Origin: Capniomyces stellatus
Taxonomy: Eukaryota; Kickxellomycota; Harpellomycetes; Harpellales; Legeriomycetaceae
Direction: 5' to 3'
Assembly (NCBI GenBank): GCA_001661515.1
Contig: LUVW01000007.1
Coordinates: 483,841 to 538,057, forward strand
Length of the DNA: 54,217 nucleotides
Shown: piece after piece, positions 22,388 through 32,868 of the stretch
Layout of the letters: every line of letters starts with the position of its first letter
Position numbering within the stretch: the first letter of the stretch is position 1
The notes under the pieces: generated by a model
The model's input: the letters and a program-made list of their open reading frames with translations, nothing else
Database searches by the model: none
What the model was told of the DNA's origin: nothing
Translations under genes and position numbers: made by a program

Positions 22388-22922
22388 GTTTCATATTGAT
22401 TCTATCACCACTACTATATTTATTATTACTTTACACTTAACTTGCTATTATTCTGCTCTTTTTTAAATCTTTTGGCATATTCCCTAGCATCTAGCTTGGT
22501 TTATGTTTATAAATCCCATCAGAACTGTCACTATATAATAAATTATCTAGAAACCAACACAAGACCCGTTTAGTTAAGACCAACTTTGTTAATAGCAGTA
22601 TACCTTCACGTTTAGCTTTATCGGTTTGAAAGATGGCCAAAGCTAAATGGGGTTGAGCTCACAGGCTCAACCCAATGGTAGAATAGTTCGGTGGTTAAAC
22701 TTCACCAATAATAAACGATGATTGGCAGGGAGGAATTGCCGATTGTTCAATCTTAGGAACATTATTTATTTATTTATTTTTGGTCACTGAATGTATAATT
22801 TACCTAAAAGTTTGAAAAGAAACTCTTTAAAAACTCTTTAAAAAAAACTAGTCAATAAATACTGAAAAAAGGTGAGCAAAAAAAAAAAAAAGAAAAAAAA
22901 GGAGAGTGGACAGGAGGTAGAG
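22388..22922. other. Tail-to-tail gap with a run of inverted repeats
   Basis: Between the convergent ABC transporter and TFIIB genes lie two adjacent perfect 9-base inverted repeats: TTTAGCTTT/AAAGCTAAA (22611-22619 with 22639-22647) and GGGTTGAGC/GCTCAACCC (22650-22658 with 22665-22673). Weaker pairs follow: GGCA/TGCC (22724-22740) and GATTG/CAATC (22741-22752). This could be structured 3' UTR or a small noncoding RNA; I recognise no snRNA, snoRNA or tRNA motif. A TTTA repeat follows near 22762-22780. Confidence 0.45.
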
Positions 22923-23981
22923 TTAAGATGAGGGAAGGTTTGCCAACGATGCCTTTGGGTAAACTTTGAGTATATCAGATTCAATAAACGAACCCATGTC
23001 GTTAAGCAGTTGTTTGTATGTGTTTTTAATTGTAACCTCACTTACACCACTAATATTGGATATATCCTTAGCCTCTCTGGGGTTACCCAATAAATGCGAG
23101 ACAAAATAAATACAGGCTGCCGCTATGCTTACTGGCGACTTTCCAGCGAGTGTTCCCAGATCCTTTGCCTTTTGACTCAGAATTCCAGACACCCTTTGCA
23201 CATCCATACCAAGCGATATGTTTGAGCAAAATCTTGACAGCAAATCCCCACTCGACATGCCCCCCACATTAGTTTGCAGCAATCTATGCAGCTCCTTAAC
23301 CACTCTTCCAATATCTCTCTTCGGAACCCGTGTCAGTGCACATATCTCTTTGAAGGTACGGGGCACATTTTCCTGTCTACAGGCTATAAAGATACAGGCT
23401 GCAATTATGCTCTCGTTGGATTTGCCTCTCAGCAGCTTTTTATCCGCCACCTGCTTATATAGCTGCTTTGCCACATCTCCTATACTCTTTGGAAGATCCA
23501 CGGCATCGCACATTGCTGATATCTCTTTGTAAGCAAAAACTAAATTCCGCTCTTGTTTCTGTGCCGTGTTTCTACTGTGGATTTTATTCAAATCTCTAGC
23601 CAGTCCAGATCCCCCATCGCCACCCCTTGCAATTATTGTGTCAAGCTGTGCTCCATTCAAAAACGGATTTGCTGCCCCTCCAACACGAGATGGATCATCT
23701 CCCTCATCGTTTGCAAAAGTTCTCCATTCCGACCGCGTGTCTATAATTCGGTCCCCCAACACCAAGCCGCAATCTCCACAAACCAAATCCCCGCTTGCGA
23801 ATTCCTCTATAATATTTGGAATGCTAGCCCTGCAGTCAGGGCAGGTTAGGATTACATTTAGATGTCTATCGGTGATAGACAACTTGTCCAGTGCTGATGT
23901 AGGTGATTGGCCTGGTAGAACATTGTTCCTCATGTGTGTCGATAAATCGCTTGTCAAAACACTCGTTGCTGGTACACCCAT
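22923..23981 (-). CDS. SUA7: Transcription initiation factor TFIIB
   Basis: A single-exon gene of 352 residues (yeast Sua7 is 345). The N-terminal zinc ribbon has CPDC (Cys47, Cys50) and CGDC (Cys68, Cys71). The B-reader/linker region reads DTRSEWRTFANDEGDDPSRVG. Two cyclin-like repeats follow: the first includes NESIIAACIFIACRQENVPRTFKEIC, the second SPVSIAAACIYFVSHL then ISGVSEVTIKNTYKQLL. TFIIB bridges TBP at promoters and RNA polymerase II and sets the start site. All expected elements are present. The gene converges with the ABC transporter gene and diverges from the phosphatase-like gene. Confidence 0.96.
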   Translation of the reverse strand: MGVPATSVLTSDLSTHMRNNVLPGQSPTSALDKLSITDRHLNVILTCPDCRASIPNIIEEFASGDLVCGDCGLVLGDRIIDTRSEWRTFANDEGDDPSRVGGAANPFLNGAQLDTIIARGGDGGSGLARDLNKIHSRNTAQKQERNLVFAYKEISAMCDAVDLPKSIGDVAKQLYKQVADKKLLRGKSNESIIAACIFIACRQENVPRTFKEICALTRVPKRDIGRVVKELHRLLQTNVGGMSSGDLLSRFCSNISLGMDVQRVSGILSQKAKDLGTLAGKSPVSIAAACIYFVSHLLGNPREAKDISNISGVSEVTIKNTYKQLLNDMGSFIESDILKVYPKASLANLPSS

Positions 23982-26404
23982 TTTCTCTCTCTCTCTTTTT
24001 ATGCTGTTGTTTCTAGAATGTTGTACTAAAAATGCCTAGAGATTAAAAGTATTTATTCAATAAAAACTATGTTGTTTATTCCCTGGCCAGACAGATATCT
24101 GTATGCTACTCCCTATGTATTCTTTCTTCCTGAACTTTTCAAGACTCGAATCAGAGGAATTATAAATCTGGAGTTGGAAGAATACACATAAACAAACCAT
24201 TACACTGTCAGTTTTTACTTTTTATCTTTTTATCTTGTTTTTTAACATTATCGAAAAGCCAAGGCATTTTATAAAATAAACACTCCCTCCCCCCATTCAG
24301 CCTTTATTGGGCCTAACCAAGCTAAACCACTCAATAAAAATATTTATTTTCACGCAAAAACTATAATTCAAAAGTTTTTGGTTATATTTTTCTCTTTTTT
24401 TTACTCTAGCACCTTTTTTTTCGTTCTAATATCATTAGACCCGTTCTAATCCTGTAATAAGAAAAGTAAATAAACACATTCACTGTATATTTTACATACC
24501 CAATGTTTTATATATAGATACAGTTTCTATAAATTCAACGCTGAATCTGATTTAATAGCAGTGCTCTAGAAATGGCAAAAGGCTTGGCTTTGTTTCTTTC
24601 TAGACTTCTTGTTCTAAATGAAGATGCCCTGGCTAACTACGATTCAATACAAAGTTTAACTTTACTAGATACCCTCGAACAGGTTTACCCCTAACGCTTC
24701 CCTTGTTTGGCTAAAACAAATATTTATTCGATGCTCTACTACTAGTACCTTGGCAATCAAAAAAAAAAGTAGAATCAAACAAAATCGTACTGAAAGGTAA
24801 AAGTGATTACAAAAAAAAAAGTGGCTGTTATACTAACAAGTTTAAGGCTGTTTCGCTTCAACACTTTAATAACAAATATAAATTTTATACTAGTTTTATA
24901 TTCAAAATAGATATAAAAAAATTCAATGTTTTAGTAAGTGAAGCGAGGTTTCTTTTCCTCTTTGGCAACTTTATTGTTTTATACTTTGCAAAAAAAAAAC
25001 ATAATTGTTTTATTTTGGCAACTTTTTTTAATTAATTGGTTTTTTTTTTTTTTGCAACAAGGATTTTCGTTCAAAATGAATAAAGCGGAAATAATGTTGA
25101 TTATTAATATATTCTCCTATTTTAGACCATTTTTCGGCTTCATGATTGCTGAAATAGCTTTAAAATAATTCCTACTTCAACCAATGCCAATGCTTAATGC
25201 CAATTTTCAGATTTCGTACACATACTTTCTAAATTTTTCTTTTTATTCATAAAGCTTTTGGTAAGTTTATGTGAAGTTGTAGCCAAGTGGGCGAGGCTAG
25301 AGGCTTTTGCCATTAAAAATCACAACTTTTTGGCCAACTTTACCCTTTAATTAGCACATGACTCGCCTTACTGGAATTTTGCTGTTTGGCCATTTTTCAT
25401 TAGACGCATTTTTTTTTGGTGCAGGAGTACAGATGTTTAATTGGTTGGCTTCATTTATTTCCAGAAATAAAGCTAAAATGAGCCAATTATAGATTCGGAC
25501 AATTACCAAACCGAGAACAAGTCAGATTCACAATGACGCTACACAAACCGGCCTAAAGCTTTATGATCTGTAATTAAAAGCGCTACGTTATTCAATGGAA
25601 AAATGCGTTGCGTTATATTGTGTTGTCCAGTGTATGGTGTATGTACTTATGTTTTAACCCCCCCCCTTCCCGCGCACAGATTAATTTCACAATAATGGTG
25701 AATTGATAGGGATTTGAGTGTACTCCCAAATGTGGCATATACTGTTATTTGTCCCCCCCCCCTCCTCATCACCAGCGCTCTAAAAAGCACCAAATTGCAT
25801 GTATCGATGCTGGGACAAGAAAAAGACATTTGTTAGTAAATCAAGTACAAAGAAAGTCCTAAGAACAATATAGCATCTAGTCAGTCCAAGTTAGAATGGC
25901 TAGTTCTTGGTCAGTTTGTAACTTTGAGTATAATTTTGAGGATAAGCACATATCGACACAGAATAGCAGTGGTATGTTTGCCTGTTTATAAAACAACTAA
26001 TCCGCAACCGAGATATAGTTTTGAATTGTGATTCTTGGCTTGTTTTTACAAATAGAAAAACACAAAGTACACGTACATGCGTATATAACATATTTGTATA
26101 TACATATATCACACCGTAAACAGTTCAGCATTTTGTACGACCCTTCTGCTTGCTTTGGTTTAGTAGATAAATTACACATACTCCTAAAAAAATATAAACC
26201 TCTGAATATTACCTGAATCCAAGCTATCCACATGTTAGTTTAGACTCAAAGTGTGTATAGTAAATTATACCTTTGATTTGAATTATAATTGTTTTTTTTT
26301 ATAAAAAAACGGACAAAACCAAGTACTTATTCGTTTAAACATATCTACACTTCTGAATCGTAATTAACAGATTTTACAAACCATAAACACAAGTATATCA
26401 ATAA
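23982..26404. promoter_or_regulatory. Head-to-head intergenic region, TFIIB and phosphatase-like gene
   Basis: About 2.4 kb between divergent starts, presumably holding both promoters. It is AT-rich. Two C tracts (about 25659-25667 and 25754-25763) stand out, and a CT-rich stretch lies just upstream of the TFIIB start (23984-23999). Short ORFs have no recognisable content. No gene seen. Confidence 0.5.
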
Positions 26405-29400
26405 ATGAGCAAGAATAAAGGCTGGGTTGCCAAAGGATCTGGCTCTGAAGCAGAAAGTGATGACAGGTTGCTGATTGAGATGCTGGATGAATATTTCTAT
26501 TTCCCTGAGATTAACTCGACACAGAATAGTGTTGGGATCAAACTTGGAGGCCCTAACCACAAAGGTATTATCAAAGAAGCAGGAGTACACCCATCAAGTT
26601 TACATAGCGATCCGTCCAGAAATTGGTGCCATAATACAAACGCAGCCAGCGTTTCTGAAACCAGAAAGTCGGATAGTTGTAGCAATAAATGCTTGGTTGA
26701 AGTTGGCACAGCAAGTAAGCTTTTAGTAGAGAGTTCAAAAAACGCAGACAACAGTTTTTGTATAGATAATAATGCTGTGGCAAAAAAGGGAGTTGAGATT
26801 AAAAAAAGAGATAAGCGGCTTAGAGGAAAAGCGTCTAGCATTTTTAGTCAAAAATCCAGAGAGGACTTGATCAAGGAGCCGAGGAAAAGCGTTCATGGCA
26901 AATCTATCCAACGAGTTGGAAAAGTTAGAGATTCCGAGATTAATACCGACAAAGAGCATAGCAAAGAAAGAAAAGCTCCAATAATTAGAACCAAAAAACT
27001 TACTTCGACTATAGAAAAGGGTAACGCTAATGTGAATATCGATTCCAAGAGATCAGTCCATTTTTCCGGACCAAGTCGCGGCACAGGTGTAGCTGAGAGA
27101 AGATTTGCTGATAAACATGGAGCTGTTGATGAGAAAGGATTTCCCGCAGTTTCTATATACGGGGCCGAGTCACTATTCAGGGGCAAGCTAGATTATTTGT
27201 TGGGAGGTGTGATGTCTTCTAACGCTGCAAATAGCTCTTTGGGTGGTTTGGGTGTGCTGAACAAGGAGATGGGGCTGGCTAATTTAAAAGAGACTGAGGT
27301 ATCTACGTCCGAGGAAAAGCTGATAGACTGTATTGGGATGAACTATAAATATAAAGGCAAAACGCAGTTGAGCGGCCATGAAGGGAATTTAGATGTGATT
27401 ATGAGTTCTATGCCAATTAAAAGATGTCTCGAAATTCCAAACCAAGGACCAAAACCAGCAGATACCCACGTTGAAAATTGTGCCAAAATACATCACGCAA
27501 CAACCGAGCCAAGACAACAGCTCAATTCACTCAGCAATCCGGTCAACAACTCTGCCAATAATCCACTCAATTACCCAGTCAATAATTCTGCGAATAACCC
27601 AATCAACAACACATTCAATTACCCAGTCAATAACCCAGTCAATAATTCAGTCAATAATTCAGTCAATAACTCTGGCAATAACTCTAGCTTTAATAATATA
27701 AACAATTTAAAAAGTATTAGTGGACAACGACTCACATCATACCACTTGAGTAGGCTGATCAACAACAACGAATATTTGAGCAACAAGATAGACATCAATA
27801 ACTTTAACCCATTCAACTATTCCATAATAGTTATAGACGTGAGGATAGGCTATAATAAATCGCTGGCAAGAATAAAGAACGCGCTGATTATATCAGAGAT
27901 CAATCCTGATATTATGCTGGAAGAAAGTATATACAGATACATAATTTCGTACTTTGATAGCTTTTTGAGCAGACACTTTGCGGCCAATGCCAATAAAAAA
28001 TCAGCAAAAATGATATTCTACGGAGATTACAATAACAGCATAGCCTACAATGTTTCCGCAATGTGCAATGGGCTATGGAGCAACATCAGTTCGTTTTCGT
28101 TGGACTGTGGAATAGAGGAGTTTGGTTTTCAGTACCCACATCTGATCAAAGGGCAGTTGTTGAGAATAACGCCTCAGTCTAGTTTGGATATGGATAAAGA
28201 AAACATTGAAATATTGGTAAAAATCATTCAGAACGAAATATTTCATCATACCAGTGAAAGCGCTGAAAGTATTGGCAGTAGGCTAGGACGTATACCCAGA
28301 TGGGCCCTTGACAGCCTGAAGGACTATATATTTCTGATTTATGGCGGCCCCAATTATTCGCCAGGAGAGCTGCTATTTGACAACTCTAAAAATATAGATA
28401 CCGAACGGAGACAGCAAAAGACCAATGATGAAGTCAGGTATATTATCAACAAAGAAAACGTTGTTACAGTATACTCTGTCCATCCAGAGTTCGACTTTGG
28501 CAAGCATATTACAGTTGGCACCGCTGATCAAGAAAACACGATTTTCCCGTACGAATACAACATTATCAAGTTTGATGTTTCAAAAAAGTACATAAATGCA
28601 TCCAGTGTGGGGCTAAAAAGTGTCCAGATGTATATTATCACCCATAATCCACTGCCCAACACAATCATGGACTTTTACAGAGTGATAATAAGGTACAAGG
28701 TGGGTCTGATTGTTGTTCTGGGAAACGAATATGCCGAAAACGTCAAAAAATCGCCTCAGTACTGGCCTCAGAAAGTGGGTGATTGGAAGCATTTCACTTA
28801 CACACAGAGGTCTGGTAAAAGAGTTATTTCCGTCCTTCTCAATGCTGCTACAAGCGATATCAGCTACCCATATATCAAAATACGATTTTTTTCAATCAAG
28901 CAAACGTTTAATGGAACGCTTGTAGGTAAAGTTCACCAGCTATCGCAGATCGAGTTTATTGAATGGAGCGAAAACTCAACGCCGCTTAACCCGTTGGCTT
29001 TAGTGAGACTGGTACGTCTTTCAAGCCTTTCCAACAGTTTCATAAGAACAAACACAGGCAAGTATAGCCAGATTCTAGTGCATAGCCTCAATGGCGCTGG
29101 GCGTCCAGGTACATTCTGTTTGCTGGACAGTGCAATGAAAATACACAACAACCCATTCATCAACTGCGGAAACAAATCAGACTACATCACGCTGCTGTTC
29201 AACTCATTCAGGAGACAGCGGGCAGGAGTTGTTTCCAACTCCAAGCAGCTTTTGTTTGTATATGCATGTTTTGTGTTTATGAACTTTAAGGAGAACACAA
29301 ACAAACCGCAACTAAACATAGTCGGTTTGAGCCCAGACGTGTTGTCAATAGTCAGTAAATTCAACGAGATATTTTTTAACCTGCTGCACCCAAACTCGAT

Positions 29401-30253
29401 CAACCCGGTATTTATTACACATACTCTAAATATATTTTTAGAGTATGCTAATAATAATGTCCGGAGTCTGATAGAAACAATGATGATACATAACAGAAAC
29501 AAGGAGGAAAAGGCAGGTGTTTCCGGTATCTGCATCACAGATTCGTCGTTGCCGTTCAAAAACCTAAAGTCCAAGATGCTATTTAAAATGAACTACCACT
29601 ACTACTCGGCTAAGGAAAGCAACGCCGATATTTTGGCCGACATGTATAAAATATACAGCAGCAATGGCACCAGCCCGGCCAATGTAGACTTGCTGAGAGA
29701 CTGCTATATCCCAAGCATAATAAAAATTCTAAAGTTGGTATCTATATTATGCGGCAAGCAGAACAGCATTGATGACAACCTGAAAAACTTTTTCATTTCA
29801 GTTAGGTGCCATAACTCTAGCAACAGGGGAGCAAGCATGATTATGGATGCTATTGCAGATTTATCCACTGTAACCATCAACAGAGCTGGAGGAAAAGTAG
29901 TCAACATCGATTACAATATCCCCATTCTCATCAATGCCTCGGGCGTGTCCAGTGATGGTTACGCTTTCTACAATAACGCGTCGGCTATACCAAGCCCGGA
30001 AAACATACTTGACTGTTTAAGTAGCAACATACATAGCACAAGTATATCCAATGTTCTAGGCTCGCTCGTTTTAAGGGATCCACATACCGAGTTTAATGAC
30101 TTACAACGGCTCCCAAGCAGCACAATTTTTATCAACAATAACAACAGCAACGACAACAACAACTGTATCAACGACAATAGTAACGACAATAGCAACAACA
30201 ACAGTAGCAGCAACAGCAGCAACAACAATAAAAATGATGTAGAAAATGTATAG
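26405..30253 (+). CDS. Rhodanese plus tyrosine-phosphatase-like protein, predicted catalytically dead
   Basis: An intronless ORF of 1282 residues. Residues 1 to about 370 are Ser/Lys-rich and disordered. About 378-440 is an Asn-rich repeat built on NNSxNNPxN units. A rhodanese/Cdc25-homology domain lies around 465-565 (IIVIDVRIGYNKSLARIKNALII, then KMIFYGDYNNS, with no active-site Cys). A tyrosine-phosphatase fold follows from about 680: FPYEYNIIKFDVSKKYINASSV, MYIITHNPLPNTIMDFYR, GLIVVLGN and YWPQKVGDW. The signature loop is VHSLNGAGRPGTF: spacing fits C-x5-R, but the Cys is Ser894, with Arg900 kept. The acid loop is WSENSTP instead of WPDHGVP. The C-terminus is poly-Asn/Ser. The rhodanese-PTP order matches fission-yeast Pyp1/Pyp2 and yeast Ptp3, which act on MAP kinases. 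A substrate-binding pseudophosphatase is inferred. Confidence 0.85.
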   Translation: MSKNKGWVAKGSGSEAESDDRLLIEMLDEYFYFPEINSTQNSVGIKLGGPNHKGIIKEAGVHPSSLHSDPSRNWCHNTNAASVSETRKSDSCSNKCLVEVGTASKLLVESSKNADNSFCIDNNAVAKKGVEIKKRDKRLRGKASSIFSQKSREDLIKEPRKSVHGKSIQRVGKVRDSEINTDKEHSKERKAPIIRTKKLTSTIEKGNANVNIDSKRSVHFSGPSRGTGVAERRFADKHGAVDEKGFPAVSIYGAESLFRGKLDYLLGGVMSSNAANSSLGGLGVLNKEMGLANLKETEVSTSEEKLIDCIGMNYKYKGKTQLSGHEGNLDVIMSSMPIKRCLEIPNQGPKPADTHVENCAKIHHATTEPRQQLNSLSNPVNNSANNPLNYPVNNSANNPINNTFNYPVNNPVNNSVNNSVNNSGNNSSFNNINNLKSISGQRLTSYHLSRLINNNEYLSNKIDINNFNPFNYSIIVIDVRIGYNKSLARIKNALIISEINPDIMLEESIYRYIISYFDSFLSRHFAANANKKSAKMIFYGDYNNSIAYNVSAMCNGLWSNISSFSLDCGIEEFGFQYPHLIKGQLLRITPQSSLDMDKENIEILVKIIQNEIFHHTSESAESIGSRLGRIPRWALDSLKDYIFLIYGGPNYSPGELLFDNSKNIDTERRQQKTNDEVRYIINKENVVTVYSVHPEFDFGKHITVGTADQENTIFPYEYNIIKFDVSKKYINASSVGLKSVQMYIITHNPLPNTIMDFYRVIIRYKVGLIVVLGNEYAENVKKSPQYWPQKVGDWKHFTYTQRSGKRVISVLLNAATSDISYPYIKIRFFSIKQTFNGTLVGKVHQLSQIEFIEWSENSTPLNPLALVRLVRLSSLSNSFIRTNTGKYSQILVHSLNGAGRPGTFCLLDSAMKIHNNPFINCGNKSDYITLLFNSFRRQRAGVVSNSKQLLFVYACFVFMNFKENTNKPQLNIVGLSPDVLSIVSKFNEIFFNLLHPNSINPVFITHTLNIFLEYANNNVRSLIETMMIHNRNKEEKAGVSGICITDSSLPFKNLKSKMLFKMNYHYYSAKESNADILADMYKIYSSNGTSPANVDLLRDCYIPSIIKILKLVSILCGKQNSIDDNLKNFFISVRCHNSSNRGASMIMDAIADLSTVTINRAGGKVVNIDYNIPILINASGVSSDGYAFYNNASAIPSPENILDCLSSNIHSTSISNVLGSLVLRDPHTEFNDLQRLPSSTIFINNNNSNDNNNCINDNSNDNSNNNSSSNSSNNNKNDVENV
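29420..29447. repeat. Perfect 11-base inverted repeat inside the phosphatase-like CDS
   Basis: CATACTCTAAA at 29420-29430 and TTTAGAGTATG at 29437-29447 pair perfectly across a 6-base loop. It lies in coding sequence, so the encoded residues constrain it. It may be chance in AT-rich DNA or an mRNA hairpin. Confidence 0.7.
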
Positions 30254-31157
30254 TTAGTGAGAGGTTGGAGAGTCCCAAGCGAAAGTCAGAACATAAATTT
30301 ATGTGGATCCCGACTCTTTGCCAAAACCAGGAAGGAGCCAGGAATGTTACAAATATTGATAGGATTAGCGTTTATAAGCGAAAATGCACTGTGTCTGTTT
30401 TTGTATGATTTTGCAAGTACTATTTACATACTGTTTCACAATTGCTCACCAAATACAAGAAAGTAGGAGCGGGCCGTGTATTCGCCTTTAATTTCATTTA
30501 TTTTAATTTTTTTTAATAAGGGAATAATAATAAATAAAAGAATGCCGATGGCAAGTAAAAGCTAGAATTGAACAAACAAACAGTAAATCCAGTACGAAAA
30601 TAGGAAGGCAAATAAATGAATGAAAAAAATACTTTGTTGAAAATAGTTTGACCCAGTCTGAAACCAGCGTCTAATCAAATAAAACTACATTTTCCAATTG
30701 GGACGGTGCATTTTTCAAAGGCAACACAAGAGCAAAAGTATCTTGTCGTCAGCTTTATATTATAAATACTATAGTTCGGTCCAAAGATTTACTGTTTATA
30801 CTGCTCCAACTTTCTTCTTTTTAATTATTTATTGCTAAAAATATGTCTTATAAATATAACCTATCCTAAAATAAACTATAATTCTTTCGTTTCCAGAGAT
30901 GTCTTTCTTCAGTTACGTCCTCTTTCGTTCCTTTTATAGTCGTCCTCGCTGTGAGATCCGCCGATGAAACCAACTCACGTCTGTGATATTTAGGGTTTAT
31001 AGTAATACTGGTAAAAATAATAATAATAGTAATAATAATAATAATAAACTTATAATGAATAATGCTTGTATTGCAGACTAATTATAAAACCACTTGGGAA
31101 AAAACTAATCAGTCTAAGCATTCGTATTTATACGAAATATCTAAATGTAGATACATC
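30254..31157. other. Tail-to-tail gap with AAT repeat
   Basis: The gap between convergent phosphatase-like and PPX1 genes is AT-rich. A trinucleotide AAT repeat lies at about 31017-31048. A 69-codon ORF at 30257 starts four bases after the upstream stop and shows no domain; I treat it as chance. Confidence 0.6.
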
Positions 31158-32868
31158 TTACAAAGGCGGGCTTGGGGTAGGTGAGAACTTGGAGATAATG
31201 TCGATTACAATAGGGAATACTTGCTTTCTGCTAGACTCGGTAAATAGCTGCTGGTAGTAGTATATTTTTTCCGACTTTTTGACAAGGTTTAGGTGTTGGT
31301 ATTCGGCCAGCGCTAGTTTCTCATTTGACAATAGCATGTTCAGAATATTTTGGCAATCAACTGCCTCGATTCTCCTGCCAAAATGGATAATAAAATCACG
31401 GCCGTATACTTTATCCCCAGACTTGTTTTTAACTTTTCCGTTTCCCATGACTATAAATACATCAAGAGTTTTGCTCTTTAGAAAGGCGCTTATGGAACTG
31501 TCAATCTCTTGAAACGTCTTCTGTTTGATCCATTTCTCAAGCCGGATCGGAATGCTGCTAATCCCAACATTGACTTTGTTGCCGTTTAGATCTGGAACCA
31601 AAGCCTGTTTGTAATCCTTATCCATGATATCGCTTGCAGAGAGAGAAGAAACATCAGACTTTAGCTCTTTGATGACCTTGTAATAATCGTCAATACTGCT
31701 AGACTCCAGACGCTCACTGGAGCCTGTGATTGTGAGGCATTTGAGAGAATTAGAGGCTCCAGTGTTGCCTATAACCTGAACAGAGCCATCTTCGCCATTG
31801 CCAGGGACAGGAGCCATAACTAAAGATTTGATCCAAGAAGCCGCATCAATGTCCTTTTGAGTAACTTTGTTATTAGTCAGGTTGGATGTATCAAGCAGTA
31901 TTGGGGCCAACATCGATTTCAAAAAACCAATGGGTAAAACTTCTTTGTTCCACCCATGTCCTAACTCCTCCAGACGATCCCTGATCATAAGTACGACAAT
32001 TGAGACGCAGGAGCCCACAGGCTCAATGACTCTGATTTTGGAGTTTTTAAACTTGTTTTCGTCAGCATGGTGATCCACAATCCCTTTAACAAAGGGTGTC
32101 ATGTTTTCGTTTCTAGCCCCAGGCAAATTATGGTCAACTAAGTACACACCAACCGAGCTCTCGGAGCTTTTTTGTAAAAACTCGTCAAACTGAAATATCT
32201 CGTCATAAAATGTTCCCAAGTACTTGGGACTAGCGGAGTCCTCATTCTGAGCCTCGTCACAACTTGCTGTAAGGTAATTATTCAGTACATATTCACAGTC
32301 CAGTCTAAGTCTCAGGTTTTCATGGCTCAAGTTAAAAATAGGAGCTATGTATTTGTTAAGCAGGTTTTTGTCCTGGTCAGGTGACGGGACCAGCGATAAG
32401 TAGTAGCCAAAAGCAACCGAGGAAACGACCGAATCCATATCTATTGCAAACATACAAGCGATACATTTCTATTACAAGTGCTTTTGGATATATAAAAAGA
32501 AATAAAAAAAAAGGGGGGGGGCAGAGGGTTGATAAGGCAAGGTTTGGAAAAGTATGTGCGTGTTTAATCCATTCAGATTGCAGGTTTATGTTTTACCCAC
32601 ACACGCACAATCAGTACACGTACACGTACAGCCGTACATATCAGCGACATGGTAACGTTTTGAGCATTTTAAGCACGAATGCTTTTCTTTTTTCTTTTCA
32701 GAAAGTGAATAAATAAAAATAATAAATTCAAAAGGCGCTAGCGGAGTAAATACCTGCAGCTTCGTTTCCAACAACAAACTCTATGCTTTTTGTGGAATTT
32801 AGGCTTCCGGCTTTCAACAAGGCAGATGTTTTTAATAGCTCCTTTGCGTAATTGCTAAATGAAACCAT
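31158..32868 (-). CDS. PPX1: Exopolyphosphatase Ppx1-like, DHH family (2 exons)
   Basis: Exons 32868-32754 and 32440-31158 join in phase (donor GTATTT, acceptor CAATAG) into 465 residues. The split codon falls inside the first metal-binding motif, giving GNEAADMDSVVSS (residues 34-46). Motif II is VDHN (Asp141) and motif III is VDHHAD (Asp161, His162, His163). GSCVSIVVLMI follows, then a DHHA2-type C-terminal domain. Yeast Ppx1 (397 residues) is a cytosolic/mitochondrial processive exopolyphosphatase of this family, releasing phosphate from inorganic polyphosphate with divalent metals. All metal ligands I can identify are present, so the enzyme should be active. It shares exon 1 length (115 bases) and intron phase with the gene at 34501. 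Confidence 0.9.

Noticed and set aside
30257..30466. 69-codon ORF just after the phosphatase-like gene
   Set aside because: No recognised domain; it lies in the expected 3' UTR and looks like chance.
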